A stretch of 64,000 nt of DNA, taken from Sphingomonas sp. Leaf21 (GTDB taxonomy: Bacteria > Pseudomonadota > Alphaproteobacteria > Sphingomonadales > Sphingomonadaceae). The notes under the pieces are model-generated. The model was not told the DNA's origin and made no database searches. It was given only the letters and a program-made list of their open reading frames with translations. How positions within the stretch are numbered: the first letter of the stretch is position 1; each line of letters starts with the position of its first letter. Below, in pieces: positions 1 through 8,817 of this stretch. The translations under genes and the position numbers were made by a program. Location: assembly GCF_916858675.1 (NCBI RefSeq), contig NZ_CAKASM010000002.1:186001-250000 (forward strand). The letters run 5' to 3'.

Positions 1-1
1 G

Positions 2-487
2 GTCCTCGCCCGCGCGCGCAACGGCGTGATCGGGCGCGACGGAGGGCTGCCCTGGCACCTGCCCGCCGACCTGAAGCGCTTCAAGGCGCTGACCATGGGC
101 CAGCCGATGATCATGGGGCGCAAGACCTTCGCGAGCTTCCCCGCGCCGCTTCCCGGGCGACGGCATATCGTGCTGACCCGCGATCGCGACTGGAGCGCGC
201 CGGGCGCCGAGGTCGCGCATGATGTGGCGGGCGCGCTGGCCCTGGCCGGGCCGGGGGACGTGTCGGTGATCGGCGGCGCGGAGATTTTCGCGCTTTTTCG
301 CGGCCATGCCGATCGGGTCGAACTGACCGAGATCGATCTGGATGCCGAGGGCGATACGATCGTCGCGCCATTCATCGGTTGGCACGAAGTTAACAGAAAG
401 CATTATCCCGCATTGGACGGCCGACCTGCCTATTCCTTTGTGACACTGGCGAGGCAACAGAAAAACACAGCGGTAAATCTGAGTTAA
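2..487 (+). CDS. folA: Dihydrofolate reductase (5' end outside window)
   Basis: Reduces dihydrofolate to tetrahydrofolate with NADPH, feeding thymidylate, purine and methionine synthesis in the cytoplasm. The reading frame is open from base 2, so only a few N-terminal residues are missing; 161 residues are visible against a usual 160-170. Family marks are the NGVIGRDGGLPWHLP substrate-site segment, the Asp of LPADLKRFK (equivalent to E. coli Asp27), the cofactor segment MIMGRKTF, and VIGGAEIF near residue 90. A GTG at 26 could be mistaken for a start, but the conserved VLARARNG stretch before it shows that the gene begins upstream. The neighbour upstream (often thyA) is not visible. Confidence 0.95.
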   Translation, partial: VLARARNGVIGRDGGLPWHLPADLKRFKALTMGQPMIMGRKTFASFPAPLPGRRHIVLTRDRDWSAPGAEVAHDVAGALALAGPGDVSVIGGAEIFALFRGHADRVELTEIDLDAEGDTIVAPFIGWHEVNRKHYPALDGRPAYSFVTLARQQKNTAVNLS

Positions 488-574
488 CAATCGTATGAAA
501 ATTTTGTCCTTTGCCGCTCTTCATTTGGCAGGGGAAGCGCCTTAAAGATCCGAAACAGGAGAAGGATTGCGGTC

Positions 575-1645
575 GTGCATCGCAGTCATCTTGAGGGTGG
601 GCGCCACGCGATGATCATGGATTGGGAAAACGACGGTCGAACCCACCCGAATATCGATCCGCCGGGGTTGTTCGATGCCAGCCGCGAGGCATTGATGTTT
701 CTGGACCGGCATCGACTGGCGCGCACGACGAACAGCTATGCGCTGGCGCTTCAGGCGGTCCTGCATCCCTATGGTCCGCTGGGAACGGCCGTCGCCGACC
801 GCACCGATGGCGGTATCCGCCTGACCGAGGACGATGTCGCCGAACTGATGCCGCTCGTCCGCCAGCATGAGGCGATCGACCTTCCGCCGGACCGGGCCCA
901 GCTCGATCGCGACCTGAGCGACCATGCCGAGGCGCTCGACTCGCTGACCAGCGAGGCACGGCAGATCACCAGCGATTTCAGCAACGACGTCTCGGCACTG
1001 TCGCACGCGCATGGACGCGACAACGATCTGGGCCCCAATTCGAGCGCGATCGCGCTGCTGCTCGAACAGCTGATCGCCCGCATCTCGAAGACCGAACGTC
1101 ATCTCGAGGAATTGTCGGGCAGCATCTCCAGCCTGCGCGTCCGGATCGAGTCGGTCCCGCAGAACGAGGATGTCGATCCGCTCACCGGGGTGATGAGCCG
1201 GACCGGCGCGCGCAGCCTGATCGAGGGGCTCGCCTCCGACTCGCATGGCTATGTCGTCGTGGCGTGCAGCCTCGACGATCTCGAGGGGATCAACGAGCGT
1301 TATGGTCGCTCGGTCGCGGACAATGTCCTGCGCGCCTTCGTCGCGACGCTGCGCCAGTCGGCCGAGGGTGCGGAGATCATTCGCTGGCAGGGCAATCTGT
1401 TCGTCGTCGTGCAGCGCGGCCGGCCGCTGTCGACCGTCGCGGGGATGATGGAGGACGCCCGCACCGCGATGCAGGCGCGGACGCTGCGGCTGCGCGGCTC
1501 GGGCGAGCCGATCGGGGTGGTGACCATGTCCGCCGGGATCGCGGTCGGTATCGGCGTTCCGATGGAGGAGACGTTCGATCGTGCCGAGGCGCTGCGGGTG
1601 ATCGCGGGCGATGGGGTCGGCAACCGCGTCATGTCGCGCGCCTAG
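575..1645 (+). CDS. Degenerate GGDEF-domain protein
   Basis: A 356-residue cytoplasmic protein. The N-terminal half (to about residue 190) is helical and of unrecognised fold; the C-terminal half is a GGDEF-type domain that begins with DPLTGVMSRTGAR. Where an active diguanylate cyclase has R-Y-GGDEF, this one has R-W-QGNLF, so the metal- and substrate-binding acidic residues are lost and c-di-GMP synthesis is unlikely. It may instead bind GTP or act by protein contacts (inference). The GTG start at 575 is preferred because an AGGAGAAGGA ribosome site lies 8-9 bases upstream; an in-frame ATG at 611 is the alternative. It sits 33 bases before ribF and reads the same way. Confidence 0.8.
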   Translation: MHRSHLEGGRHAMIMDWENDGRTHPNIDPPGLFDASREALMFLDRHRLARTTNSYALALQAVLHPYGPLGTAVADRTDGGIRLTEDDVAELMPLVRQHEAIDLPPDRAQLDRDLSDHAEALDSLTSEARQITSDFSNDVSALSHAHGRDNDLGPNSSAIALLLEQLIARISKTERHLEELSGSISSLRVRIESVPQNEDVDPLTGVMSRTGARSLIEGLASDSHGYVVVACSLDDLEGINERYGRSVADNVLRAFVATLRQSAEGAEIIRWQGNLFVVVQRGRPLSTVAGMMEDARTAMQARTLRLRGSGEPIGVVTMSAGIAVGIGVPMEETFDRAEALRVIAGDGVGNRVMSRA

Positions 1646-1678
1646 CCAATTCGGTGCGGCCTGTTATAGCGCGCGCCC

Positions 1679-2617
1679 ATGCAGCGAGTTGATGGCGCGG
1701 GTCCGATCCCGGCGCATCTGGCGGGCGGGATCGTCGCGCTGGGCAATTTCGACGGTTTTCATCTGGGGCATCAGGCGGTGGTCGGTGCCGCGGTCGCGCG
1801 TGCGCGGGCCGAGGGGCGTCCGGCGCTGGTCGCCACCTTCGACCCGCATCCGATCCGCTATTTCCGGCCCGACGCCGCCCCCTTCCGCCTGACCACGCTC
1901 GACCAGCGCGAGCGGCTGTTCGCGGCGGCGGGTGTCGACGCGATGATCCTGTTCCGTTTCGATCCCGAACTGGCCGCGCTCTCGGCACAGGATTTCGTCG
2001 AGCAGCGGCTGCTGGCGGCGTTGCGCGTCGGCGGGGTAGTGACGGGCGAGGACTTCACCTTCGGCCGCGCGCGGAGCGGCGATGTCGACGCCTTGCGGGC
2101 CTGGGGCGTCGCCAGGGGTTTCTCGACCGATGCGGTCGCCCCGGTGATGCTCGATGGCGAGACGATTTCGTCCAGCCGGATCCGCGCCGCGCTGGTCGCG
2201 GGCAAGCCGTGCGAGGCCGCCCGCCTCCTGACCCGCCCCTTCACGATCGACGGCGTGGTGCAGCATGGTGACAAGCTGGGGCGGACGATCGGCTATCCGA
2301 CCGCCAATCTCGACATGGGGCATTATCTGCGGCCCGCTTACGGCATTTATGCGGTGCGGGGGCGGCTGGCCGACGGGCGGGTGCTGAACGGTGCCGCCAA
2401 TCTGGGTATCCGGCCCAGCTTCGACCCGCCCAAGGAATTGCTCGAGCCGCATTTTTTCGACTTCACCGGCGATCTCTACGGCCAGCACCTGGCGGTCGAG
2501 CTGGTCGAATATCTGCGGCCCGAAGCGAAGTTCGATTCGCTCGATGCGCTGGTCGTGCAGATGGACGCCGATTGCGCGCGGGCACGCCGTCTGCTGACCA
2601 CGCATAATCCGGCATGA
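1679..2617 (+). CDS. ribF: Bifunctional riboflavin kinase / FAD synthetase
   Basis: Phosphorylates riboflavin to FMN and adenylates FMN to FAD. The 312-residue length is typical. The N-terminal FAD synthetase domain shows the nucleotidyltransferase signature ALGNFDGFHLGHQ near residue 21-33 and a SSSRIR segment; the C-terminal riboflavin kinase domain shows GRTIGYPTANLD, the conserved G-x-PTAN flavin/ATP site. No FMN riboswitch is possible in the 33-base gap upstream; a TATAG hexamer ends about 9 bases before the ATG and no clear Shine-Dalgarno is present, so a very short leader is possible. It is followed by ileS, an order common in bacteria (ribF-ileS-lspA). Confidence 0.96.
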   Translation: MQRVDGAGPIPAHLAGGIVALGNFDGFHLGHQAVVGAAVARARAEGRPALVATFDPHPIRYFRPDAAPFRLTTLDQRERLFAAAGVDAMILFRFDPELAALSAQDFVEQRLLAALRVGGVVTGEDFTFGRARSGDVDALRAWGVARGFSTDAVAPVMLDGETISSSRIRAALVAGKPCEAARLLTRPFTIDGVVQHGDKLGRTIGYPTANLDMGHYLRPAYGIYAVRGRLADGRVLNGAANLGIRPSFDPPKELLEPHFFDFTGDLYGQHLAVELVEYLRPEAKFDSLDALVVQMDADCARARRLLTTHNPA

Positions 2618-2652
2618 CGTGGTAATCCAAACCCGCTAAGGGCGTGTCCCCT

Positions 2653-5484
2653 ATGACCGACGCGCCCGATTATCGCGACACCGTCTTCCTGCCGAAGACC
2701 GATTTCCCCATGAAGGCGGGGCTTGCCGCCAAGGAACCGGCGATCCTGGATCGTTGGGCCAGGATGGGGCTGTACGACCGTCTGCGCCGCGAGCGCGAGG
2801 GGCGCGAGCGGTTCATCCTCCACGATGGTCCGCCCTATGCGAATGGCGACATCCATATGGGCCATGCGCTGAACAAGGTGTTGAAGGACATCATCGTCCG
2901 TTCGCAGACGCTGATGGGCAAGGACGCGCCCTATGTTCCCGGCTGGGACTGTCACGGCCTGCCCATCGAATGGAAGGTCGAGGAAGCCTACCGCGCCAGG
3001 AAGCTGAACAAGGACGAGGTGCCCGTCGCGCAATTCCGTGCCGAGTGCCGCGCCTATGCCGACACCTGGGTGGGTACGCAGAAGGCGCAGTTCGAGCGGT
3101 TGGGCGTGATGGGCGACTGGGCCAATCCGTACCTGACCATGACCTATGATGCCGAGGCGGTGATCGCGGGCGAGCTGTTGAAGTTCGCGGAGTCGGGCCA
3201 GCTCTATCGCGGCGCCAAGCCCGTCATGTGGTCGCCGGTCGAAAAGACCGCGCTGGCCGAGGCGGAGGTCGAGTATGAGGACATCGTCTCGACCCAGATC
3301 GATGTCGGGTTCGAGGTCGCGTCCTGCCCCGAATATCCCGATCTGGTCGGCACGCTGGCGGTCATCTGGACCACGACCCCCTGGACGATCCCGGTCAACC
3401 AGGCGCTGAGCTATGGCGAGGCGATCGACTATCTGCACTTCGAGAGTGCGGGGCGCCGCTATCTGGTCGCCGAGCCGCTGCTCCCCGCCTTCACCAAGCG
3501 GACCGGCATCGCGATGGAGACGTTCATCGGTCTGGTGAAGGGCCCGGTGCTGGAGGGGGCGACCGCCAGGCATCCGATGCACGAGCTGGGCGGCTTCTTC
3601 GCCAGGCCCCGGCCGTTCCTCGCGGGCGACTTCGTCACCACCGAGGCGGGCACGGGCCTCGTCCACATGGCCCCCGATCACGGCGAGGACGACTTCCTGC
3701 TGTGCAAGGCCAACGGCATCGATCCGGTCTTCGCGGTGCAGGGCGACGGCACCTATCGCCCCGACTGGGCGTGGCTGGGCGGCCAGGGCAGCGTCATCAA
3801 CAAGAAGTTCGTCTCCGCCGACGGCCCGATCTGTTCGGACCTGCGCGACGTCGGCGCGCTGCTGTCCGCCTCGGACGATTTCCAGCACAGCTACCCGCAT
3901 AGCTGGCGCTCCAAGGCGAAGGTCATCTTCCGCGCCACGCCGCAATGGTTCATTCCGATGGACCGCGCCGACGCCACGCTGGTGCCGGAAATGGCGATGG
4001 CCAGTGTCGACCCGATCTCTGGCGTGACGCCGCTGCTGACCGTGCCGCTGGGCAATGGCGCGACGCTGCGCGAGACCGCGCTCGACGCGATCGAGCGGAC
4101 CCGCTGGGTGCCCGAGCGCAGCCGCAACCGCATCCGTGCGATGGTCGAGGGGCGTCCCGACTGGGTCATCAGCCGCCAGCGCGCCTGGGGCGTGCCGATC
4201 GCGCTCTACGTCAACCGCCAGACCGGCGAGTATCTCGCCGACAAGGACGTCAACGCCCGGATCCTCGCCGCCTTCCGCGCGGGCGGAGCGGATGCGTGGT
4301 TCACCGCCGATCACCAGACGCTGCTCGGCCCCGACTATGACCTCGCCGATTTCGAGCCGGTCAACGACATCCTCGACGTGTGGTTCGACTCGGGTTCGAC
4401 CCATGCCTTCGTGATCGAGGCGCGCTATGGCGAGGGCACGCGCGCCAACCTGTATCTCGAAGGGTCGGACCAGCATCGCGGCTGGTTCCAGTCCTCGCTG
4501 CTCGAATCCTGCGGCACGCGGGGGCGGGCTCCCTATGACGCGGTGCTGACCCACGGCTTCGCGCTCGACGGGCAGGGGCGCAAGATGTCCAAGTCGCTGG
4601 GCAATGTCGTCGATCCGTTGAAGATCATCGGCGAATCGGGCGCCGACATCCTGCGCATCTGGACCGCCTCGACCGATTATTTCGAGGATGTCCGCATCGG
4701 CAAGGAGGTGCTCGCCACCGCCTCGGACAGCTATCGCAAGCTGCGCAACACCTTCCGCTACCTGCTCGGCGCGCTCGACGGGTTTACGGAAGAGGAGCGC
4801 ATCTCGTTCGATGCGATGCCCGAGCTGGAGCGCTATGTCCTCGCCCGCCTGACCCAGCTCGACACCGAGCTGCGCCGCGCGGCGGACGCCTATGAGTTCA
4901 ATCGCTACCTGCGCGCGCTGACCGATTTCGCGAACGAGGACCTGTCGGCCTTCTTCTTCGATATCCGCAAGGACTCGCTCTATTGCGACGCCGCGACGGA
5001 TCCGAAGCGGCGCAGCTATCGCACCGTGCTCGACATCCTGTTCCACGCGCTGGTCCGCTATGCCGCGCCGATCCTCTGCTTCACCGCCGAGGAAGTGTGG
5101 CAGTCGCGTTTCCCGTCGGAGGATGGCTCGGTCCATCTGCTCGAATGGCCGGAGCTGCCCCAGTTGGGCGAGGACGAGGCGCTGATGGCGCGCTGGACCG
5201 AGGTTCGTTCCTTGCGCGCGCAGGTGACCGAGGCGATCGAGCCGCTGCGCCGCGAAAAGACCGTGCGTTCGTCCAACGAGGCGGAGGTGACGGTGCTGTC
5301 GCTGCCGCTCGAACCCCATGCGCTGGCCGAGGCGTTCATCGTCGCGGACGTGGCGCGGGCCGATGCGGTGAGCGTGACGCGGACGACCAAGCACAAATGC
5401 GGCCGCTGCTGGCGGCACCTGCCCGACGTGGTCGAGGACGGCACGCTGTGCGGACGTTGCACGGAGGTGGTCGCGCATGGCTGA
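2653..5484 (+). CDS. ileS: Isoleucyl-tRNA synthetase
   Basis: Charges tRNA-Ile and edits mischarged valine. A class I synthetase of 943 residues. The HIGH motif appears as HMGH near residue 66-69, KMSKS near residue 643, and a C-terminal zinc-binding module CGRC...CGRC closes the protein, as in the bacterial IleS type. The ATG at 2653 is chosen over an in-frame GTG at 2644 because it starts the conserved MTDAPDYRDTVFLP segment. No T-box leader is present: the gap from ribF is only 35 bases. The 3' end overlaps lspA by 8 bases, implying translational coupling. Confidence 0.97.
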   Translation: MTDAPDYRDTVFLPKTDFPMKAGLAAKEPAILDRWARMGLYDRLRREREGRERFILHDGPPYANGDIHMGHALNKVLKDIIVRSQTLMGKDAPYVPGWDCHGLPIEWKVEEAYRARKLNKDEVPVAQFRAECRAYADTWVGTQKAQFERLGVMGDWANPYLTMTYDAEAVIAGELLKFAESGQLYRGAKPVMWSPVEKTALAEAEVEYEDIVSTQIDVGFEVASCPEYPDLVGTLAVIWTTTPWTIPVNQALSYGEAIDYLHFESAGRRYLVAEPLLPAFTKRTGIAMETFIGLVKGPVLEGATARHPMHELGGFFARPRPFLAGDFVTTEAGTGLVHMAPDHGEDDFLLCKANGIDPVFAVQGDGTYRPDWAWLGGQGSVINKKFVSADGPICSDLRDVGALLSASDDFQHSYPHSWRSKAKVIFRATPQWFIPMDRADATLVPEMAMASVDPISGVTPLLTVPLGNGATLRETALDAIERTRWVPERSRNRIRAMVEGRPDWVISRQRAWGVPIALYVNRQTGEYLADKDVNARILAAFRAGGADAWFTADHQTLLGPDYDLADFEPVNDILDVWFDSGSTHAFVIEARYGEGTRANLYLEGSDQHRGWFQSSLLESCGTRGRAPYDAVLTHGFALDGQGRKMSKSLGNVVDPLKIIGESGADILRIWTASTDYFEDVRIGKEVLATASDSYRKLRNTFRYLLGALDGFTEEERISFDAMPELERYVLARLTQLDTELRRAADAYEFNRYLRALTDFANEDLSAFFFDIRKDSLYCDAATDPKRRSYRTVLDILFHALVRYAAPILCFTAEEVWQSRFPSEDGSVHLLEWPELPQLGEDEALMARWTEVRSLRAQVTEAIEPLRREKTVRSSNEAEVTVLSLPLEPHALAEAFIVADVARADAVSVTRTTKHKCGRCWRHLPDVVEDGTLCGRCTEVVAHG

Positions 5485-5983
5485 TCTGCCCCGGCGCGGT
5501 CTTGCCACCGCCGCGATCCTGTTCATCGTCGACCAGCTCGTCAAATGGGCGATCACCGGACCGCTCGGCCTGCGCGCGCTGGGCGACGTGCGAGAGGTGG
5601 TCGGCATCTTCAATCTGCGCTTCGTGCCCAATTACGGCATCTCGCTGGGTCTGTTGACCGCCGACAGCAACGCGTCGCGCTGGGCGCTTGTCGCGATGAC
5701 CGGGGCGATCGCGCTGGCGGTCGGTTTCTGGATGACGCGGGAGCGCAATCCCGTCGACCAGGTCGCGCTCGGCTGTGTGCTGGGCGGCGCGCTGGGCAAT
5801 ATCCTCGACCGGGTGCGGTTCGGCTATGTCGTCGACTTCGCCGATCTGCACTTCGGCGAGTGGCGCCCCTTTTTGGTCTTCAATGTCGCCGATGCAGCGA
5901 TTACGATAGGCGTTCTGGTTCTGCTGGCGCGCGCGCTCCTCGTGCGCGACCGGCCTGCTCCCGTGGAGAAGAGCAATGCGTAA
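5477..5983 (+). CDS. lspA: Lipoprotein signal peptidase (signal peptidase II)
   Basis: Cleaves the signal peptide of diacylglyceryl-modified prolipoproteins in the inner membrane. The 168-residue protein has four predicted membrane segments and the catalytic aspartates in GNILDR and FNVADA, with VDQLVKW and VPNYGISLG also conserved. It overlaps ileS by 8 bases at its start and the next lipoprotein gene by 8 bases at its end, forming a tight ileS-lspA-lipoprotein unit. Confidence 0.96.
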   Translation: MADLPRRGLATAAILFIVDQLVKWAITGPLGLRALGDVREVVGIFNLRFVPNYGISLGLLTADSNASRWALVAMTGAIALAVGFWMTRERNPVDQVALGCVLGGALGNILDRVRFGYVVDFADLHFGEWRPFLVFNVADAAITIGVLVLLARALLVRDRPAPVEKSNA

Positions 5984-6389
5984 GTTGGTGCCCGTCATCG
6001 CAGGTCTGTCCTGCGCCGCGTTGCTGACGGGATGTGGGGCCGGGCGTGGCCTGGACCGGGCGCGTCCGGACGAATTCGCCGTCGCGCGGCAGCCCTCGCT
6101 GATCATCCCGCCCGACTTCGCGCTGGTCCCGCCCCAGCCGGGCGCCGCGCCGGTCCAGGCGCGCAGCGGGCAGCAGCAGACGCTGGACGCGCTGTTCGGC
6201 GGTCAGGCGGCGCGCAGCCAGTCGGAATATGGCCTGGTGCAGAATGCCGGGGCCGACAATGCCGATCCGGGCATCCGATCCTCGGTCGGCGATCCGGGGA
6301 CGAACGTGGTCGACAAGGGCGCGACCACCCGCGACATCGTCGCCGCGCCCGAAGGCGACGGCCAGGACGCCCGCGCCGCGACGAAGTAA
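5976..6389 (+). CDS. DUF3035 family lipoprotein
   Basis: A 137-residue predicted lipoprotein: basic start MRKL, hydrophobic stretch, lipobox LTGC at residues 17-20. The mature part is low in secondary structure and rich in Pro, Gln, Gly and Asp, with the DUF3035-like segment DEFAVARQPSLIIPPDF. It is the usual follower of lspA in alphaproteobacteria, and its start overlaps the lspA stop. The role is unknown; as a lipoprotein it is a substrate of the enzyme encoded just upstream. Confidence 0.82.
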   Translation: MRKLVPVIAGLSCAALLTGCGAGRGLDRARPDEFAVARQPSLIIPPDFALVPPQPGAAPVQARSGQQQTLDALFGGQAARSQSEYGLVQNAGADNADPGIRSSVGDPGTNVVDKGATTRDIVAAPEGDGQDARAATK

Positions 6390-6412
6390 GGTCGCACGAC
6401 CGATGACGCCAG

Positions 6413-6440
6413 GGGGCCGGGGCGAAAGCCGTCCGGCCCC
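6413..6440. terminator. Hairpin between convergent genes
   Basis: GGGGCCGG (6413-6420) pairs with CCGGCCCC (6433-6440); the interior can extend as GGC-GAAA-GCC, closed by a GNRA tetraloop. It lies between the convergent DUF3035 and TonB-like genes. The T-tract is poor on either strand, so the terminator call is an inference from position and stem strength. Confidence 0.5.
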
Positions 6441-6452
6441 TTGCTCGTCGGG

Positions 6453-7613
6453 TCAGGCGGGCGGCACCGGTGCGCCGCCCTCGCCCCCGGCCTGTGGCGA
6501 TGTAGGCGGTGCCATCTTGAACAGCACGCGGTCGACACAGCCCGTATAGCCCTGGCCGCTGGTCGGCAGTCGCGCGGCGCGCAGCAGGGCGATCGCCTGT
6601 GTGCCGAACGCGTCGGCGGGTTGCGCCGCGATCACCTTCAGATTGCCGGTCTCGCCCCAGGGCGCGACGTCGTAGCTGACCACGGCCCAGCCCTCGATCG
6701 AGCGCTGGCGATAGGGCTCGGGAAAGCGCAGCTGGGGCGGAACCGCCCAGCCATGATCGTCGGGGCAATTGCCGCCCTCGACCCGGCTCAGGCGGATCGC
6801 CTCGGGCATCTCGGGGGCGGGCAGGATCGCCGCATTGCGCCAATAGGGATAGAGGCATCCGGTCCGCGCGCCCCTGGTGAAGCGGGCGCCCCGGATCGCC
6901 TTCAGCGCGGCGGCATCGAGCGCGCGATTGCCCGTGCCGATCAGGACGCCGGGGTGACGCACCTTGCCCGATGCATCGAGGTCGTAGCGGACCATCGACC
7001 AGTCGCGCACCCCTGTCGTGGCGGGAATGGTCGAGAAATCGGGATAGACGCGCACCAGCGGCTGCGGCTGCGGATCCTGGAGACAGGTGCCGCCCATGCT
7101 GCGGATGCGTGTCCAGCCGTCTTCGGGCAGCCGTCCCGAGAGCGGGTGGACGGTATAGGACATCAGCTCCATCGCATCGGCCTGCGCTGGCGGGGTGCCG
7201 CGCATCCGGTAGGTGATCGTGCATCCGCGCCGCGGCGCACCGGCGGCGAAGCGGCTGGCGGCCAGCGCGGGTGCGACGTCCTCGGCGAACGGGATGAAGG
7301 CCTTGTCGTCGCGCGCGATCGAGACGGCGCGCCCGGTCGCGTCGATCGCGAAGCCCAGCGTCACCTCGCGCGGCGCCGTGTCGGCGATCCATCCCAACTG
7401 GTTCCACGGACGCCGAAGCGGCTGGCCGACCGCCGGGCCGCCCTCGCAGCGGACGGCACCCGCCTCCCACTGGATCAGCATCCGGACATTGGCCGTGCGG
7501 ATCTCGACGATCGGCGGCGGCGTCTGGAGCGACCATGCCGTGGCGGCGGGGAGGGCCAGCGCGCCGAAGGCACCGAACGAAAGCAGGAGGTGAAACCGAG
7601 GCATCCAACGCAC
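6453..7613 (-). CDS. Secreted protein with three TonB-C-like repeats
   Basis: A 386-residue protein with an N-terminal signal peptide (hydrophobic to about residue 28). Three segments resemble the TonB C-terminal domain, at about residues 83-140, 204-256 and 308-368. Each carries a beta strand of the type WxxVxYDVxxxGxxxxxxV, then an A-x-x-A-[LI]-x-x-x-R-x-x-[RF] helix, and each ends in a Gly-Cys (RRGC, RTGC, YTGC). Ordinary TonB proteins have one such domain after a membrane anchor and a Pro-rich linker; here there are three and no Pro-rich linker, so a role as a TonB energy transducer is doubtful. It could be a periplasmic binding or scaffold protein. It stands alone between a convergent lipoprotein gene and a porin gene. 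Confidence 0.72.
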   Translation of the reverse strand: MRWMPRFHLLLSFGAFGALALPAATAWSLQTPPPIVEIRTANVRMLIQWEAGAVRCEGGPAVGQPLRRPWNQLGWIADTAPREVTLGFAIDATGRAVSIARDDKAFIPFAEDVAPALAASRFAAGAPRRGCTITYRMRGTPPAQADAMELMSYTVHPLSGRLPEDGWTRIRSMGGTCLQDPQPQPLVRVYPDFSTIPATTGVRDWSMVRYDLDASGKVRHPGVLIGTGNRALDAAALKAIRGARFTRGARTGCLYPYWRNAAILPAPEMPEAIRLSRVEGGNCPDDHGWAVPPQLRFPEPYRQRSIEGWAVVSYDVAPWGETGNLKVIAAQPADAFGTQAIALLRAARLPTSGQGYTGCVDRVLFKMAPPTSPQAGGEGGAPVPPA

Positions 7614-7759
7614 TCCACAGCCGAAGACGCCAGCTTAGAGCGGTTTCGGCCGGAAGCGAGGGACATTGGGTCCCATCTGGCGATGCATCGCGTGAAAGCC
7701 GTCGGGAAAGGCGGCGGCGCCACCCCCGGCACCGCCCCTTAGCCCCGATCGTGCGGCGT

Positions 7760-8620
7760 TCAGAAGGCCGCGGTCAGTCCGAACACCACGGTCGCCCCTG
7801 CGATGGTGTCGCCGCCGGGCACCTGCCCCTTGGAGAAATTGGGCTGGAGATAGGCCGATTTGGCGCGGCTGATGTCGGTGTCGATGTACGACACGTTGAA
7901 GGTCAGGTTCTTGTACGCGGCGACGTCGGCGCCCAGCGACCAGTCCCAATATTGCCCGGTCGGCGACAGGCTGGTGCCGTTGGGGCCGAGGCCCGGATTG
8001 CCCTTCGAATAGCCGATATGCGCCTTGGCGGTGATCGGCGTCCCGGGAATGGCCGCGACGCCGTCACCGGTCAGGTAGATATTGTCCCAGCGCTGGCCCC
8101 GGCTGTACGACGTGTTGGAGAAGTTGCCGAGCGAGGTCTGGTTGGGCGCGTAATAGGCACCCGCCGTCAGCGTCGCCGGGCCTGCCGTGCCGGACACGCG
8201 GGCGAAGAACTCGACTACGTCCGATTCGGACGCGCCGCCCGGATAGGTGTACCAGGTGACGCCGATATCGCCGGTCGCGGAGCCCGCAGTGTGCTTGTAC
8301 CCGACGATGCCGTCCAGCTCCATATTGGCGCCGCCGAACGTGCCCCAGCCCGCCAGGTTGGAGGCGAAGGTGCCGATATAGAAGCCGCTTTCATGCGCGA
8401 CGGTCAGCGCGGCCTGTACCGCGGCGTTCTTGTTGGTCTGCGACACGCCGCGCAGGCGATAGTCGGTCAGGATCGCGGCGCTGCCGGAGATGGTGATGGG
8501 AGAGGGGGGGGCCGTCGGCGCCGCATCGGCGGTGGCACCCGCCGCGCCGCTGTCCTGTGCGAAGGCGGGCGTGGCGGCGACCAAGGAGAGGCCGCCAAGA
8601 AGGATCGTGGAGAAGCGCAT
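7760..8620 (-). CDS. TorF family putative porin (Gcw_chp)
   Basis: A 286-residue outer-membrane beta-barrel protein. The signal peptide ends at AFA-Q (about residue 21), followed by an Ala/Pro/Thr-rich linker and the family signature SAAILTDYRLRGVSQT near residues 47-62. Alternating aromatic/Gly strands run to the end, and the final residue is Phe, as in barrel proteins recognised by the BAM machinery. The family is common in alpha- and gammaproteobacteria and has been linked to small-molecule uptake, but the substrate here is unknown. An 8-base-spaced GGGAA site precedes the ATG. The 197 bases upstream hold its promoter region, including a short inverted repeat GTGCA-C-TGCAC. Confidence 0.87.
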   Translation of the reverse strand: MRFSTILLGGLSLVAATPAFAQDSGAAGATADAAPTAPPSPITISGSAAILTDYRLRGVSQTNKNAAVQAALTVAHESGFYIGTFASNLAGWGTFGGANMELDGIVGYKHTAGSATGDIGVTWYTYPGGASESDVVEFFARVSGTAGPATLTAGAYYAPNQTSLGNFSNTSYSRGQRWDNIYLTGDGVAAIPGTPITAKAHIGYSKGNPGLGPNGTSLSPTGQYWDWSLGADVAAYKNLTFNVSYIDTDISRAKSAYLQPNFSKGQVPGGDTIAGATVVFGLTAAF

Positions 8621-8817
8621 CGTTTCCCTTTCAAACGGAAATTCGATGTTCTCACCTGCAACCCCGCATCGGTGCGGCCTCTATCGTGTCGGGTCAAACC
8701 CGGCGGACCGTCTGCCGTAGCGAGGTCCGAATGATTGGCAGGCCGTGGTGCACTGCACAAGCACAATCTGTCTTATGGCGACATTCATCGCACAGGATGT
8801 TGCGCGAACAGCACAGG

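Noticed and set aside
1646..1678. FMN riboswitch before ribF
   Set aside because: The 33-base gap cannot hold the aptamer.
2618..2652. T-box leader for ileS
   Set aside because: The gap is only 35 bases; no room for a T-box, which is also rare outside Firmicutes.
2476..5631. A 1051-codon minus-strand frame opposite ileS
   Set aside because: Antisense shadow of a well-supported gene; no motif or start site.
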